A stretch of DNA of 64,000 nt from Urbifossiella limnaea (GTDB taxonomy: Bacteria; Planctomycetota; Planctomycetia; Gemmatales; Gemmataceae): the NCBI RefSeq assembly GCF_007747215.1, contig NZ_CP036273.1:4758322-4822321 (forward strand), written 5' to 3'. Below the pieces are notes generated by a model. It was given only the letters and a program-made list of their open reading frames with translations. It was not told where the DNA came from and searched no databases. The position numbers and the translations under genes are program-made. Each line of letters begins with the position of its first letter. The first letter of the stretch is position 1. Below, in pieces: positions 62,513 through 64,000 of this stretch.

Positions 62513-63832
62513 ATGCTGACCACCGCCGCCCGCCGTGCCCGCCCCGGCTTCACCCTGGTGGAGTTGCTGGTCGCCGCCGCCGTGTGCGTGCTCATCATGG
62601 CCGTGATGGCGACCGCCTTTTCGCTCGGCATCGACACCGTCCGGCACATGAAGAGTTCCGGCGACATGATGGACCAACTCCGCGGCGCCGGCGTGGCCCT
62701 GAAGACCGACCTGGCCGCCAACCACCTGCTCGACGCAGACGGTACGCCGAAGAAGCTCAGTAGCATCCGGGCCGACCAGACGAAGATTAAGGACAACGGC
62801 ACCGGCGTGACGCCGCGCTACACCTTCGAGAACGGATACGAGTGGAAGTGCCCGACGAACGGCTTCTTCCGCATCTGCAGCACGCCGATCACGTACCAGA
62901 CAGACGCCTCGGGGAACCCGCTGCCCGACGCGGATCAGCTCAGTGCCGGCACGGGCGTGGCCACCACGCACTACCTGCACTTCACGAGCATCCTGAGCGG
63001 CAACTCGGACGACGAGTACTTCCGCGCGGCGGTGCCGGCGAACGGCCAGACGTACCACTCGATCGCGGCCGAGGTGGCGTGGTTCCTGGAGCCTATGGGC
63101 GCGAGCGTCGGCGGCGGCCCGACCCTCCACCGCCTGATCCGGCGGCAGCGGCTGGCCGCACTCAGCGACACCGACCGCCGCGACCGCCCGTGGCCGAACA
63201 TCCCCGACGAGGCGGTCCTGAGCCTCCGCCGCCCGAACCAGACGACGACGTACCTCAGCACGCTGGCCGAGCTGACGAACCCGTCGAACCGGCTCGGCGG
63301 TACCAAGTGGACGTCGGCGACGAACCAGGTCGGCCCGGGGTACGCGTTCCAGGGCACGCCGCCACAGGATGACATCCTGGCGCCAATGGCGTCGCGGCCC
63401 GGCGAGGACACGGTGCTGTCGAACGTCATCTCGTTCGAGGTGCAGGTTCACTGGACGCCGTCGAGCTTCACCAAGGCGGACAACGACCTGCTGCCGTACG
63501 GGCCGACCGACCCGACCGTGAAGCCGAACCGCTACCCGGACGACTTCAACCCGACGCCCGCGAAGGGCGAGACGCGGAAGACCGACCACCCGTTCGACAC
63601 GCTGCCGCGAGTGCTGCCGACGTGGACGAACGGCGGGCTGGCCGGGACTCACACCTACGACAGCTGGACCAACGACCCCAGCCTGGACTGGACAACGAAT
63701 TACGACCCGGCCACGCCGGACGCGAAGCGGCCGCCGCTGGTCATCACCGTGCGGGCCGTACAGGTCCGCATCCGGGTGTGGGACCAGAAAATGCAGGCCG
63801 GCCGTCAGATCACGTTCGTCCAGGACCTGTAA
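62513..63832 (+). CDS. Large GspJ/PilW-like pseudopilin
   Basis: 439 residues. The signal is RARPG|FTLVELLVAAAVCVLI (cleavage after Gly12, Glu +5), followed by RGAGVALKTDLAANHLLDA. This matches the GspJ/PilW pattern of a long soluble domain with an internal fragment such as YLHFTSILSGNSDDEYFRAA. GAGGGG lies upstream of the ATG. It is the fifth in the pseudopilin run. Confidence 0.82.
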   Translation: MLTTAARRARPGFTLVELLVAAAVCVLIMAVMATAFSLGIDTVRHMKSSGDMMDQLRGAGVALKTDLAANHLLDADGTPKKLSSIRADQTKIKDNGTGVTPRYTFENGYEWKCPTNGFFRICSTPITYQTDASGNPLPDADQLSAGTGVATTHYLHFTSILSGNSDDEYFRAAVPANGQTYHSIAAEVAWFLEPMGASVGGGPTLHRLIRRQRLAALSDTDRRDRPWPNIPDEAVLSLRRPNQTTTYLSTLAELTNPSNRLGGTKWTSATNQVGPGYAFQGTPPQDDILAPMASRPGEDTVLSNVISFEVQVHWTPSSFTKADNDLLPYGPTDPTVKPNRYPDDFNPTPAKGETRKTDHPFDTLPRVLPTWTNGGLAGTHTYDSWTNDPSLDWTTNYDPATPDAKRPPLVITVRAVQVRIRVWDQKMQAGRQITFVQDL

Positions 63833-63902
63833 CCGCCCCGGGCCGCGCCCGGCCCGCCACCCGTACCGTCGCCCGACCGCCCAGGCCACCGGAGCCGCCG
63901 CC

Positions 63903-64000
63903 ATGTATCGGCCGACCACCGCTCGCCGCCGGCCCGCCGCCCGCCGCGGCGCCATCCTCGTCGTCGTGCTCGCCCTTCTGACGATCTTCGCCGTGGTGGG
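63903..64000 (+). CDS. GspK-like minor pseudopilin, cut by window end
   Basis: The first 32 residues are visible: ARRRPAARRG|AILVVVLALLTIFAVVG. The Gly is followed by Ala and the +5 position is Val rather than Glu, which is the known signature of GspK-type proteins. It follows the pseudopilin at 62513 by 70 bases. The rest lies beyond the window. Confidence 0.7.
   Translation, partial: MYRPTTARRRPAARRGAILVVVLALLTIFAVV

Overview
The window looks like a chromosomal segment of a planctomycete, most likely of the Gemmata group. The GC content is very high. There is a DUF1549/DUF1553 plus DUF1501 gene pair, a protein with two DUF4159 domains, a DUF4838 glycoside-hydrolase-like protein, unusually large pseudopilins, and many insertion sequences. 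No rRNA, tRNA or CRISPR array was recognised. Names rest on motifs read by eye; no database search was possible.

Layout. 1-7.4 kb: the tail of an unknown gene, a lipoprotein-like gene, a secreted esterase, a family-4 uracil-DNA glycosylase, a siroheme sulfite reductase, and an unknown gene overlapping a SNF2 helicase gene. 7.36-14.86 kb: a mobile-element region around one acetyltransferase gene. An IS4-type element with 10-bp target duplications carries a serine-recombinase element in its transposase, and that element carries an IS3-type element. An ISAs1-type element with a probable -1 frameshift site lies upstream of the acetyltransferase gene. 15-19 kb: a 1391-residue TPR protein. 19.6-28.2 kb: a nitrate assimilation operon (uroporphyrinogen methyltransferase for siroheme, NirB, NirD, nitrate reductase, its FAD electron-transfer subunit, and a NarK-type transporter).

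28.3-36.8 kb: a truncated DUF1801 gene, a Tex-type RNA-binding protein with unusual low-complexity insertions, FtsH, and the double DUF4159 protein. 36.8-38.7 kb: a small membrane protein whose stop codon was displaced by a second IS4-type element. 38.7-43.2 kb: a three-gene DUF1549/DUF1501 operon and a small secreted protein. 43.4-51.3 kb: a coiled-coil membrane protein, a DUF4838 protein, a TIM-barrel sugar isomerase/epimerase, a degenerate receiver domain, a RidA protein and a membrane-bound PQQ-like beta-propeller. 51.6-64 kb: one long operon for a type II secretion/type IV pilus-like machine. It encodes two GspE/PilB ATPases, a PilT ATPase with a polyacidic tail, a PilC/GspF platform, five large pseudopilins and the start of a GspK-like protein cut by the window end.

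The most unusual features are a dispersed REP-like palindrome family (head GGCGAGC, invariant GTCA loop, compensatory stem changes; seven units at four places, two of them inside likely transcripts), the three-level transposon nest dated by its target duplications, two insertion sequences that landed exactly at stop codons, and an A AAA AAC slippery site in an ISAs1-type transposase.
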